A stretch of 64,000 nt of DNA from Tetrapyrgos nigripes (taxonomy: Eukaryota; Basidiomycota; Agaricomycetes; Agaricales; Campanellaceae). The stretch covers positions 1-64,000 of the forward strand of contig JAACJM010000103.1 in NCBI GenBank assembly GCA_013368315.1. The letters run 5' to 3'. Position numbers and translations under genes: made by a program. Below, piece by piece: positions 47,465 through 58,499 of the stretch (the stretch's first letter is position 1; every line of letters starts with the position of its first letter). Under the pieces are notes generated by a model that saw only the letters and a list, made by a program, of their open reading frames with translations, made no database searches and had not been told where the DNA came from.

Positions 47465-48345
47465 TGTAGTGGCGGTACTGGACGAAAACAGAAATCCGTA
47501 TTTGGTTCTGCTTGGCAGCAGTTTGACTGGGACTATCATGTTCAGACTTGCTGCAGACGAAAAAAAATCTACTGTCCTCTTATAAGACCGTGTCCTCCTT
47601 TCCACATTTCTATCGCGACGAGTTCCAGACTGCGGTGAAACAAGAAACAAGAGCCGCTTGTACATTTAGTTGACATTGGGTCCAAATTTTCGACAAGGAA
47701 CTCCAGTCTCGACACACTCGACACTGAAGCTTGGCCTGAACAGTGGAATGGGACTACACCATCCTGAAACGTTGACGGACGCCGGGGGCAACTATTTCTT
47801 ACCGAACTACCGAATTTTAATTTTTATGGCCTTTTAGTGCGTAACAGTCATTGTCCCAACTTTGTCGGTTTTGCCCTGCGTCAAGTACTGAATATACTCT
47901 ACAGACTTGCTGTCACATAACTGTCATTCTACGCGATTTCCATTACGCTTCCAACATATCACGGCTTCCGAAAGCCCTCGAAAAAACTCTTTGCTGCTTC
48001 ATTTTACTTGTCTAATAACGTCGGTAAGACACTTCCAAGGCAAGGAAGCAGACTCCGAACGCTCTTCCTCGAGTCCAGCTGTTTAGCTGCTCTATTGTAC
48101 ATATCGACGTCATTCTCGAAATCCATCATACCCATGAGGTATGTGGCTGCTCAATGACAAATATGTTTAGATGTATGTTCTTGTCTAATTTTCCGTAATC
48201 GCATCAGGTACGCAAATGAACAAGGTGGAGTACATACATACAAATTTTCTTTCTCCTCAAAAAGCGCTCAGTATTTACCCAGTATGTTTGGAACACCCAT
48301 CCTTCTGGCCTCGCGTGTCATCAAGCTCTCCCTCCGAGTCTCAGC
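47465..48345. promoter_or_regulatory. Divergent region between REX1 and the FAD oxidase
   Basis: About 880 bp with no gene. It should hold both promoters; I see no clear element. Confidence 0.4.
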
Positions 48346-50409
48346 ATGCTCTTCCTTGCGGCTGCCACCGTCACCAATCTCATCTTGACACCTTCAGCTC
48401 TAGCTGGAATCCCGAGGGCTTCTACACCGTTGTACTCGAGATCTTACCTCGATGTGTGCCAGCAGATTGAAAGCACAGTGTCCAACGCGTCGGATGTCTA
48501 CTTTCCCGGACAAGTGCATTATGCCCAGGGAATAAAGCACTATATGGTAACCAACACTCAACTTTCTGCCTGTGTCGTTGAACCTGGGACTGCTGAGGAT
48601 GTGGGGAAGATTGTGAGTCCTTTCATGAACCCATGTACTGTCGCTGTGTAATGGCACTAATCAATGTTGTTACTTCTACCCAGCTCACCATTATTGGTTC
48701 TACTCGCACTCCATTTGCAGTACGTACATCAACGCGTGGTTACGTATCATAATCATTCTTCATCTCATCTCACTTCAGGTCAAAGGCGGAGGCCATGGCT
48801 CTAACCCCGGCTCTTCGTCAACCGAGGGTGTCCAAATCACTATGACTAGATTCTCCGAAGTGACGTACGACGCAGATGCCCAGACCGCGACAATTGGGAC
48901 TGGATTAGTTTGGGACGACGTATACGAGACCCTTGTCCCTCAAGGCGTCAACGTTGTAGGCGGTCGTGTGACTGGTGTGGGCGTGGCTGGATTTACGTTG
49001 GGTGGAGGTATGTTGTTCCCGACCTTTTCTTTCCTCGTTCTGGTCTTGTGAGTAACAAGAACTCATCGGATTTGATATGCAGGGTACTCGTGGTTGACGA
49101 ATCAACATGGCTTGACCGTGGACAATGTGGTTTCGTTTGAACTCGTCAAACCGGATGGTAGTGTCGTCACTGTGACGGATTCATCAGATGCAGACCTATT
49201 TTGGGCGTTGAAGGTGGGTTCACATGTTTTTGCCTCGAGGAGATTTTTCCGTGCTGAGTACATGCTACTTGGTATGTTTCATTCTAAATAGGGAGGGATG
49301 AATAACTATGTGGGTAGCCCGTATCATCGCGAATAGGCGAAGGAAGGAGTTCTCACCAATCTATGTTGCTAGGGCATCGTCACGAAATTTACTCTCAAGA
49401 CGTACCCTCAAGGTCAAGTTTGGGTAAGTCCAGATGAAAGTCTAACAAAAGCAAATTTGGTCTTAACGTCATTTCCAGGCGGATTGCTCACTTACACCGC
49501 GGGTAAACTCGACGACGTTGCAGCTGCAACTGCCAAATTCGCTGCAGAAGTGACAGATCCCAAGGCTGCCCTGATTACAACAGCAAATTTTGTTCTCGGT
49601 CAGGTGTGTTGGGTTTTCGAGTCCATCTTTCTTCAGGCTAAGCAGCTTTCTGACGTTGATTTACTGCACAGCCTGGTGTCTCTCAACTTCTATTCTATGA
49701 TGGTCCAAACCCTCCTGCTGGGATCTTTGATGACTTTCTTGCCATACCATCTTTCACTAAAGATGTGGATACTCGGGACTTTGTATCTCTCGTCCAGGCT
49801 CCTCCATCTGACATTCAAGCTAACCAGAGGTTTGTGTTGAAGTGCTATGCCCTTACTCAAAGTCGTGCTGATAAAGATATCTGCAGAGGTATCTTCAACG
49901 TGGTCCCCGTAGCCAACTTGAGCGTCAATGTCATAAACGCTCTATTCAACGAGTCTAAGGTAGAATTGTCCCCTATTGCTGTCTAGCGTGTCCTGACCTC
50001 TGATTCCTAGTTCTGGGGAGAACGACTTCAACTCAAATCCGGTTCCTTCATTTCTTACGATATCGAACCCTTCCTGCCATCAATCCTCTCTCACAACACA
50101 AGTCCAAGTTCCTGGCCTCCCACACGCGAAAAGACGTACTACCCACAAAATATCTATTTCTCATGGACTGCTGAGCTGGCAGATGATGTCTTCTTTGATG
50201 CTGCCAGGCAGAGTGCTGCGCAGGTCACGCGTGTTGCGTTGCAGGATGGACAGGAGGGTGTTGACACCGCTGCTCCTTATCCCAACTATGCTATTTTTGA
50301 CACGCCGCTTGAGCTGTTGTATGGGGACAATTTGCCAAGGATGAGGGAGGTGAAAGGGAGAGTTGATCCTGATAATGTGATGAGTCTCGCTGGTGGTTTT
50401 AAGATTTGA
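48346..50409 (+). CDS. Secreted FAD-linked oxidase (BBE/6-hydroxynicotine oxidase type)
   Basis: Ten exons: 48346-48612, 48684-48719, 48779-49007, 49083-49213, 49292-49309, 49373-49412, 49479-49603, 49672-49829, 49887-49959, 50011-50409, about 491 residues. A hydrophobic N terminus (MLFLAAATVTNLILTPSALA) looks like a signal peptide. The FAD-binding fold is clear: STRTPFAVKGGGHGSNPGSS, FSEVTYDADAQTATIGTGL, GGRVTGVGVAGFTLGGG, LTVDNVVSFELVKPDGSV, then the berberine-bridge C terminus YPNYAIFDTPLELLYGDNLP and VDPDNVMSLAGGF. It should oxidise a small molecule with FAD and oxygen; the substrate is unknown. One junction is uneasy: the best donor after ...QGQVW (49424, GTAAGT) puts exon 7 out of frame, while a weaker donor 11 nt earlier (GTCAAG) keeps frame but drops the family-typical VW residues. 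Confidence 0.85.
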
Positions 50410-50766
50410 GTGCTACAAGACGCAGACTACTTTCTTACCTATGGTTAATAATAATAATATGAACACGTTCAAACCATGAGGGAACGGAGCTTTGCTCAGC
50501 TTGGATGCAGATCCAGGGTTGCGCATCGGTTCACCTGGGATGCAGCGTTTCTGATTTCTCCTCGCGTTTGAATTTGAGGATTGGTTGCTTTAGAGTGCGA
50601 TGCGACGCGTTAAAATAGGAGATGAGAAAATTTAAAATTGGGTACACGAACTCACGTGGGATCATTTGTTGAAACATTGAACTTGACCCTAACGTCTTCT
50701 GCCTGTTGTCGCCATCGTCGTCGCCGTCGCTGTCCACGGCGTCCAGCACCTTACGAGGACTACAAG
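50410..50766. other. Intergenic: RAX2 promoter region
   Basis: No gene is seen in these 357 bp. Confidence 0.5.
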
Positions 50767-53700
50767 ATGGCCTCTCTACCCTTAATATCGTCCCTCTCGC
50801 TGCTGCTGCTCTCCAATGCAGCCCTGGCGGCTTTGCCTTTGGTCGACTTTGATCGTATGGGAACAGTCGGTCTCGCAGGAGCTTTTGCAGGTCTTGATCT
50901 CTTTCAAAATAACTCCTTCACGTTCGACTCGGAAACCTCTACTCTCCTTTCTCGCTCATCCAGCGGCTCTCTAACGACTCTCGCTTCCACCAATAAAGGC
51001 GGCCGCATTAGCGCAGGATGTGGGCTCGATGATACCTTTTATTTTGCCGGTTCATTTTCCTCCATTGGTTCTACCTCAGCTTCCAACGTCGCCTCTTATT
51101 CATCATCGTCGAGCTCTTTTTCGGCTCTAGGATCAAATGGTCCAAACGGAGAGGTGGACTCGATATTTTGTGACACGAAAAATCATAAAGTTTGGGTAGG
51201 AGGAAAATTTTCGTCACCGGGGTCATCGGTTGCAGTATGGGACACCAATGCCAATTCATGGTCCGAGGCACCTTTTGTTGGTGTTTCTGGAGCCCAAAGT
51301 CGCGTTCTTTCCATCACCACCAATTCTTCCGCTTCTAGTCTCTTCTTCGCTGGGTCATTCATCACGTCATTTGGCGGCGCTGTGATCAATGGGTCTAGTA
51401 ACCCCAACGTTACCGCTTCGCCCGGTGCTACACCCTACTCCTCGTCGCTCGTCCCAATTCCTTTGGATGATGCTGAGGTAGATGGTTCACCTTCCACTTC
51501 CGATTCCCAGTTCAGTAACATAAAAAACATCGTCTGTCCTGCCGGAAATGATGGTCCTGGAAACACCTGGTTTGCAGCCGACTCGAACACCGCTGTTGTG
51601 ACCATCCGCAAGTTCAGTTTCCTATCCGCAAGTGGTGTTCGACTCGGAAACACTTTCCTGGCTAACCATGGAACTACTGGATTCAGGTGCGTTTCTTACC
51701 CCTTTTCAACAGTTCAGATTTCTTATATCTCGACTCAGTGTGACCACCATCCCTGATAACACCGTCCGCCAACTGAAATACATCGACCCCTCTACGAACC
51801 AAAATGCTACTTGCACCGATCCCTGTCCGCTCCTTACCGACCCTTCCATTCCTTATCAAGACTTCCTCTTCGATGAACCTTTGACGATTACCGGAGTGCA
51901 GATCAAATTATCCCAGTTCACTGGTACCGCACCTGGTCTTCACATCGTCCAATTGCTGTCTTCGGGAGCGTTCGCCTCGGCCGTCGAAGCCAACAACGGA
52001 ATATCGTGCTTTGCGCCCAATCCATCCAACACGTCTTTCACGGGAAACTGGGTGGAAACTCTAGTGGGCACCAACATATCTGGCACGACCCAACGTGTTC
52101 TCACTTCAGAAGTTAACGTGGGTACATCATCAGAGCAAGGTCCTTCCTTTACCTGGAAATCCTATGTGTCGGCCTCAGGGAACTATGAAGTCCGCATGTT
52201 GGTTCCTGGTTGTACGACAATGCAGGATTGTGGATCACGGACTTCTGTTCAAGTCACAGTCTTCCCCGGTGATGATCTCAACCCAACGACGCCCATTGTT
52301 GACCAGACCAACACTGAAGATGCCGCTGTTCTCCTGTACAGCGGGCCCATCGTTCCTTCCTCTGACGGTTTCGTCATGACCGTTAACATGAAACTGGCTG
52401 ATAACCCTAAGGGCACCGGCCAGGATGGAAAATATGAACTGGTGGCCGATAGAATTGAGCTGACACTCACTTCTGCGGATGTTAACAGCACTTCAGGAGG
52501 AAATGGGGGCTTTGGGAGTGGTTCAGCGTCAGGGAGTGGTAGAGCAGCATTTGGATTCTTAGAGTGGCCTCTTGATGCCTCTAATATCGATGCAACCAAG
52601 TCTTTGTCAAACTCGTCTTTGACTGGCTTGGATATTGTCGGCATTGATATGTTCACTGGTCTGGGAGGGACTTCTGGTGCTTCAGCTTCATCGACGGGTA
52701 TCGCAAGCGTCGCTCATCACTCGTCTGGTGCCATCTTCCTTGGTGGAAACTTTACACTTTCCTCAGGCCCCGCTTCTGGTTCATCCAATGTCGTCATGTT
52801 CAGGAATGGTGCTTTGGTCTCAATGGCGAATAATGGATTGGGTGGATCTGTCAGGTCATTGGTGATAGATGGTGACAGCTTGTTTGTTGGAGGTTCATTC
52901 CAGGATACCAGTTCAGCATCTACCAACGGTCAGTTGAAGAATATTGCTGTTTACAACATTGGCAACAACCAATGGAGCGCTCTCGGTGGTGGTGTGGACG
53001 GCATCGTGACTAGTCTTGGCGTATCTGATGGACAAGTCCAAGTCGTTGGTAACTTCACCAAAGTGTTTGCCTCATCCTCTGACACTGCTGGTCTGGACGC
53101 ACCTGGATTTGCTACATGGGATATCAACCAGTCGCGTTGGGTTAACAATGGAGGATTCCTAGTTGGGAGCATGACGATGGTGACTAATGGAACTCAATCT
53201 ACCCAGTTCTTAGCGGGTAATGTGGTTTCGTCAAGGAGCTTTGGTGCCAGCGGAATGGTCATGCTGAAGAACAGTGATAACGACGTTCCTGATGTCACGC
53301 CGTTGAGCTTCCAGCTCGAGGGCACCTCTCCGTCATCATCTTCCGGCAAGACTCGCAGGAGTTTCCACATCCCACGTACATCTTCCTGGATGTCTCATGT
53401 CAGGTTATCTCATCTATTCAACAAGCGTCAATCCAACAACTCTCCCGCATCTCTTCCTTCCGCTCTTCCTGCCGCAGCTCCAGCTGTATTGGCAGGTGCA
53501 TTCTGGACCAACTCTTCTTCATCCAAAGAAATTGCTATCATTGGAGGCAATTTCTCGTTCGTCCCCGCTGGCTCCTCGACACAAGCTTCCGCCGTGGCTT
53601 TGTACGACCAAGAGGATGCTACTCTCACTGCTCTGCAAGGCGCTCAGATTAATGGGACTGTTCGCACTCTTTTCGTCGATGACAATATTCTGTACATTGG

Positions 53701-55329
53701 TGGAGAGTTCACCCTCACCGATGGGGATTCGAATGTGAATGGATTTGCTATCTATGACCTACAGAACCAGCAGTGGAGTATCGACAACGTCCAGTCGTTA
53801 CAAGCCAGCTCTGGATCTTCTGTTGTCGTCAGATCCATCACCCAGAGCAGTGCCCAGAGTAACACTGTCAACGTCGCCGGTTCGTTCGCTCAGGCTGGAA
53901 GTTTGACGTGTCAGGCAATCTGTTCGTTGGATACCCAGAGTAAGCAATGGAATTCCTATGGGAGTGGTATTCAGGGAGAAATTGCGTCTGTTGCTTATGG
54001 TGGAAACAACCAAGAGTTCTTGTTCACCGCTGGGTCGATCAACTTGAATGATGGTACACTAGCTAATGTTGCTCAGCTGTCGATATCGAATAAGTCTTGG
54101 TCGGCCGTTGGGTCTGGTTCTGATATTCCTGGGCCGGTGACTGCTGTTGAAGTTAATAATGGCAATGCTGCGAGTATATTTGCTGCTGGAAGGTTAGTGG
54201 TGTCAGCGTTTTGTATGTTCGAGTGTGCTGAACACCATGTATAGATCGACCGATGGCAACACATTTTTGACTTTCTACAACGGTGTTAACTGGACCACAC
54301 TAGGTAGGCTTAGTTTGATCCATTTCTTTCATAGCAGTCCTAACTATTCTTCTTTTCAGCATCGTCCTCAGGAAGCACAGTCGTCTCCCAGTTGGCTATG
54401 GTTCCTCTTCAGAACACTCACGATGGAAACAATATTATCGAGTCTGATCGAATGCTCATGGTTTCTGGTGCATTGGCTGATTCTCAATTTGGCAACGCTT
54501 CTTCTGCGTTGTACGACGGGCAAACCTTCATTCCTTACATCGTGGCATCGTCAAGCACTGGATCATCCAGGTTCTATCTCCTCGCTGTTCCGCTCGTTCT
54601 CGACATTTAGCTTTACCCAGCGTCGTAAGTCTTATAACTTTGCGTCACCTGATTTGGTTAACTGACCTGTTTGTAACACAGACTTCCTCGCTACCGGCGT
54701 TGTCATCCTCATCTCCATCGCCATTTCAGCCGGTGTCGTCTTCCTTCTTGCCCTTATCGGTATCCTATGGACGCTCTTCTCTCGCCGAGACAAGAAAGAT
54801 AAACTTGGTGTAATGGACGGTCAAGACGACGACGACGACTCTATCCACCACAGACCTTCCTCTCTTCTCGAGCACGTCAACGCAGCGACACGTCATACCA
54901 TCATCGGTGGTATTGGTGGCGTCGGTGTTGGCGCTGCTGCTGCTGCTGCCTATGATGATGGTGATGAAAAGGAACACCATGATATGCATGATGAGGGACA
55001 AGGACACGATCATGATCCTTATGGGCCCGACGCATCGAATTATCTGAGAGCAGAGACGCCGAGTGATGCGTTTGCGCATGGGATGGGAACTGAGGAGGCT
55101 AGTCGACCGGCGTATGCGAGATATTCGTTTGATGGGGGTGAAGAAGGTGAGCTGCCGCTGTCTGCTGGATCAGAAGTTGAGGTGTTGGATGATAGAGATC
55201 ATGCGTAAGTTCTTTTTTGTTCTGTAGGCCTTTGGAGTTACTGACTAGGTTTTTTTTTCTAGATGGTGGTACGTAAGAGATATAAAGACGGGTCAGGAAG
55301 GAGTCGTTCCCGCAGCTTATTTGTATTAG
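50767..55329 (+). CDS. RAX2: RAX2-like cell polarity marker with C-terminal SH3 domain
   Basis: Exons 50767-51686, 51739-54192, 54245-54303, 54360-54624, 54682-55204 and 55263-55329 encode about 1,430 residues. Rax2 is a cortical membrane glycoprotein marking growth sites in fungi. A signal peptide (MASLPLISSLSLLLLSNAAL) precedes a large extracellular region with repeated Kelch-like/beta-propeller strands (FYFAGSFSSIGS, KVWVGGKFSS, SLFFAGSFI, IYIGGEFTL) and RLGNTFLANHGTTGF. One transmembrane helix follows (GVVILISIAISAGVVFLLAL) with a basic stop-transfer RRDKKDK. The cytosolic tail ends in an SH3 domain: ARYSFDGGEEGELPLSAGSE then HAWWYVRDIKTGQEGVVPAA. The start at 50767 is chosen for the signal peptide. 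Near 54566 the frame slips by one base inside the conserved juxtamembrane part; a 40-nt GTTCTA...TTTAG intron (54571-54610) would also repair it. Confidence 0.9.
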
Positions 55330-55650
55330 ATATTTCTTGTCATTGTTTGGTTTGGCTACGTTCCTTTTTCGATGCCCATTTTCCCTAGTTCATCTTCATG
55401 TTCTTCATTATTTTTTTCCTACTATTCATGTCATGACCCCTTTCACGCATGCATCTGGACAGTTTTGTCGTATACCCTTCAGCTGCATTTGCAATACGGT
55501 GTTGCGTTTGGCGAACTCTTTGCATTTTACAGTAGTACAAGACTTCTATTATAGTAATAATATATGACTGAGGATGGGAAGTATACAGACTGCAGAGCTA
55601 TATATCCTCGAAGTACAAGAACAATCCTCGAAGTACAAGAACCGGGGAGA
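55330..55650. other. Convergent intergenic region of RAX2 and REI1
   Basis: Holds both 3' ends and a 20-bp tandem duplication. No gene is seen. Confidence 0.5.
55604..55643. repeat. 20-bp tandem duplication
   Basis: Two direct copies of ATCCTCGAAGTACAAGAACA, at 55604 and 55624 (the final base differs in the second copy). Confidence 0.85.
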
Positions 55651-57272
55651 TCACTATCACAGGAAAAGTCAGCTTGAGAAACACCAGTCTGACCAAAGCA
55701 TATACTTACCTGCAACAACGGATCCCTAAAGTGCTTCTGGCTATTATGCCTAAACCCCACCTTTGTCTTGAACTGCTCCCTCCTCTGCTGATCCCTAAAC
55801 TCCCTAACATGTCTCCCAGCTTCTCTAGCCTCTCCCGCATTCCTAGCCTTAACAACATCGAACCCACTTCCAAAAGCGCCAAATCCACCTTTTCTTGGTA
55901 CCAACGCAGAGTTTTTCTCGTTCAGCAGACGCCTGACGAGTCCTGCTCCGGAGTTGGGGTCTAGCTTTTTGCCGCCGCGAGAACCAAGGAAAGATTGAGC
56001 ATAAGTATCGACGCATGGAACGGTGCCCTATGCGTGCGCCAGAGGGTAAGACGAGTTCGTAGGGAGAGTCGCCATAAGTGATTTCATTGTCTGGGAGGGT
56101 GTCTGAGTCGTCGTCTGTATCTTCAGATTCCGAGAGTTCAGAAGCGGATTCGTCGACGATTTCATCCACGTCTGAGGTAGCGTCTTCGTCATCACTAACA
56201 TCTTCCCATTCTACATCACCCTCTTCAACACCCTCCTTCTTGGATTGTTTAGATTTAGACGACTTCTTCGGTTTCCGGATAAGAACTCGTAAAATCATAA
56301 TAATCCGAAACCTCCAACCTATCCTCCTCTTCATCATACGCAATCTTACAATGACTCTTATCCAGCATATGTTTCCTTACTGCATCCAACGTTCTAAACT
56401 CCTTTCCTTTTGCATTACAATAAATGCAAACGTTCCCGACTACGATTTTTTCGCCCAAGTATTGAATCAACCCGGGTAAATCGACAAGGTAATCGGCGTC
56501 TGGGATGAAGAAGGAATGGATGGAGGACATGTGTTCGAGGTTGGTGGATAGGGAGGAGGATTGGACGGGACAGAAGAGGCAGTGGGTGGAGGATAAGGCA
56601 GAACGGGATGCAGCGATTTTGGCGTCGATGGTTTCTTCGATTTCGGTTTGGGAGGCGTCGGGATCGATGGAGAGGGATACAGGCTGTGATTCTTCGATGG
56701 AGGCCAAGTTGGATGATTCGGGTAGTGTAGATTTTGGAGGTTCTTCTGAAGGAGGAGCCTGCTCAGCGGATTCGACCAACGCAAGGTCTACGTTTTCTTC
56801 TTGCTCTGCATCGGCTTTTTCTAGTTGTCGTGCGAGTTTGAGGGAAGCCTTGATTTCGTTTTCCTTGTGCTTTTTGGAATTTATGTGCGAGCGATAGGCG
56901 TTTTCTGTAGAGTATGTTTTGCTAGAAAAAAGTACGGTTAATGGAAAATAGTAAAGAAAGGATGGCATTTGTAAAACTCACTTGCACACTTCACAGGTCG
57001 ACCCTTTTAGTGAAGACATCACAGCGGTCTCTGTCCGCCTCTCAATGACCTTTTCGTTGAACGCAGCAGCGCTGACAGGAGGAAGTCCTGCTACACGACG
57101 CTTCATGTTGTATCTATGGTGGTCTGAGCGGTAGTGGACGCCTGAAAATCTGATATTAGGGGAAAAGAGGTAGAACATGAAAAAATAAAGACGAACGTTG
57201 CTCCTCTGCGGAAAGAAATGCTATAGAGCATGAGATACAGGTGAAGAGGGACTGTTGCTGTTGTTGTTCCAT
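55651..57272 (-). CDS. REI1: REI1-like pre-60S factor (C2H2 zinc finger), two one-base frame slips
   Basis: Exons 57272-57197, 57141-56982, 56921-55710 and a last exon at 55653-55651 holding only the stop codon; about 482 residues if two extra bases are ignored. REI1 releases Arx1 from exported 60S subunits in the cytoplasm. Zinc-finger pieces: TCISCSIAF at the N terminus, TCEVCNKTYSTENAYRSHIN, HCLFCPVQSSSLSTNLEHMS and CIYCNAKGKEFRTLDAVRKH. The C-terminal signature follows: SGARIGHRSMRRY, RKGGFGAFGSGFDVVKARN and NSQKHFRDPLLQ. The frame slips near 56270-56278 (after SSYPET) and near 56001-56006, where TAC-T-TAT carries an apparently extra T right after MRRY. Both slips are plus-one. Conservation on both sides argues for sequence errors rather than a dead gene. 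Confidence 0.88.
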
Positions 57273-57604
57273 GGTAGAAGGCGAATGGGGTGGTGGTAGT
57301 AAGTAGTGATACAAATATAAGAAGGGTTTGTACAATTTGTAAGTCTCTTGCTTAGAAATTCGGAAGCGACATGCTTGACTCAAACTTCAAACTGATCACA
57401 AAGATATCTGTAAGCCTCACCCTGCCTCACCGTAAGTGTACTGTGACAGCGGATTACTACCGGTTAGAAGAATGACCCGACAGCAGATATCATGTTCACA
57501 TCGTCATTCAAGATACGCAGATAGTAAAATTACATGGGTACAAAAGTAACAGAACCATCAAGGTGACGGGACCGTTCGACCAGTGATCCGGGAAAATGAA
57601 GGGA

Positions 57605-58331
57605 CTAGTACCTGTAACGAGTGGAGTAATCTGTACTCAGAAGGAGATGCAAGTCAACATGATGTCCTTCAAAGAAAGAAAAACTGATAGACCTTTTGGA
57701 GATACGACCAAACCACGGCCTTTAGACGCACCACGGTAAACTGTCTCGATGATATCAATCAGCTGAAGAGTGAAGTCATTGTGAGCATGCGTGGTCATTG
57801 CTACGACGGGTTGACTGACCTCTTGTTTGTTATCCATGGGCCAATTTCTGTAGTAGAAACAAAGCCGAGTCAGTATTTACGATGAAGAAACGAAACAGAG
57901 GAAGGCACTAACATCTTGTTGTTGTTACCAGTGCCCAAATCAATCATGATGTGTTTATTTCTATGAGAGATGGTCTGTACCAGTCCGAGGGAATAGCAGG
58001 CAAGAAGCATACCTATAGAAGAACATGACGGTGCATGCATCGTACAACTCGTACATCTGTTAAAAGACATAGCAACAAACATCAGCATGACTCCAGAATC
58101 TGTATCCTACATACACACCTTGTTGAAATCGGGAACTTCTGTGATATCGCAGAGATAAATGACTGCAAAGTTCTGGACCTTTTCAGCGACAGAGTACAAA
58201 GTTTCGTCCATAGTCATGCACTGGCTGTCCCAGTCATGTCCGAATCTAATCACAACTACGCGATCTTCTTCAGATTTGATAGCTTCATCGACGTGCCAGC
58301 CAGAAGGAAGGTGGGGGAGGAAATAGGACAT
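57605..58331 (-). CDS. DIM1: DIM1/Dib1, U5 snRNP thioredoxin-like protein
   Basis: Six exons in phase (58331-58119, 58056-58013, 57960-57913, 57847-57820, 57762-57693, 57630-57605) give exactly 142 residues, the same length as the human orthologue TXNL4A. It is a component of the U5 and tri-snRNP and is needed for pre-mRNA splicing in the nucleus. It is nearly invariant across eukaryotes: MSYFLPHLPSGWHVDEAI, RVVVIRFGHDWDSQC, FAVIYLCDITEVPDFNKMYE, HIMIDLGTGNNNKINW, DIIETVYRGASKGRGL and the end VVSPKDYSTRYRY. The thioredoxin-like fold lacks a CxxC active site, as is normal here. It lies head to head with CTR9, 168 bp apart. Confidence 0.97.
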
Positions 58332-58499
58332 CGAGGCAGAGTGGAAGGCCTTGGAATTGTGGCTGTGTAGGCGTTTCGGACATCACGTGGATTGAGACTC
58401 TTGTGGCTTTTGCCATTGCTCGAGTCGTTGTGCTCGTCCTCTTCCATCAACTACACGCGTACCTGGCCCATTTTATGAACTAGTAGAAGTCTAGTCACC
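58332..58499. promoter_or_regulatory. Bidirectional promoter of DIM1 and CTR9
   Basis: Only 168 bp lie between the two start codons, so the core promoters must overlap or share sites. No TATA box is seen. Confidence 0.65.
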
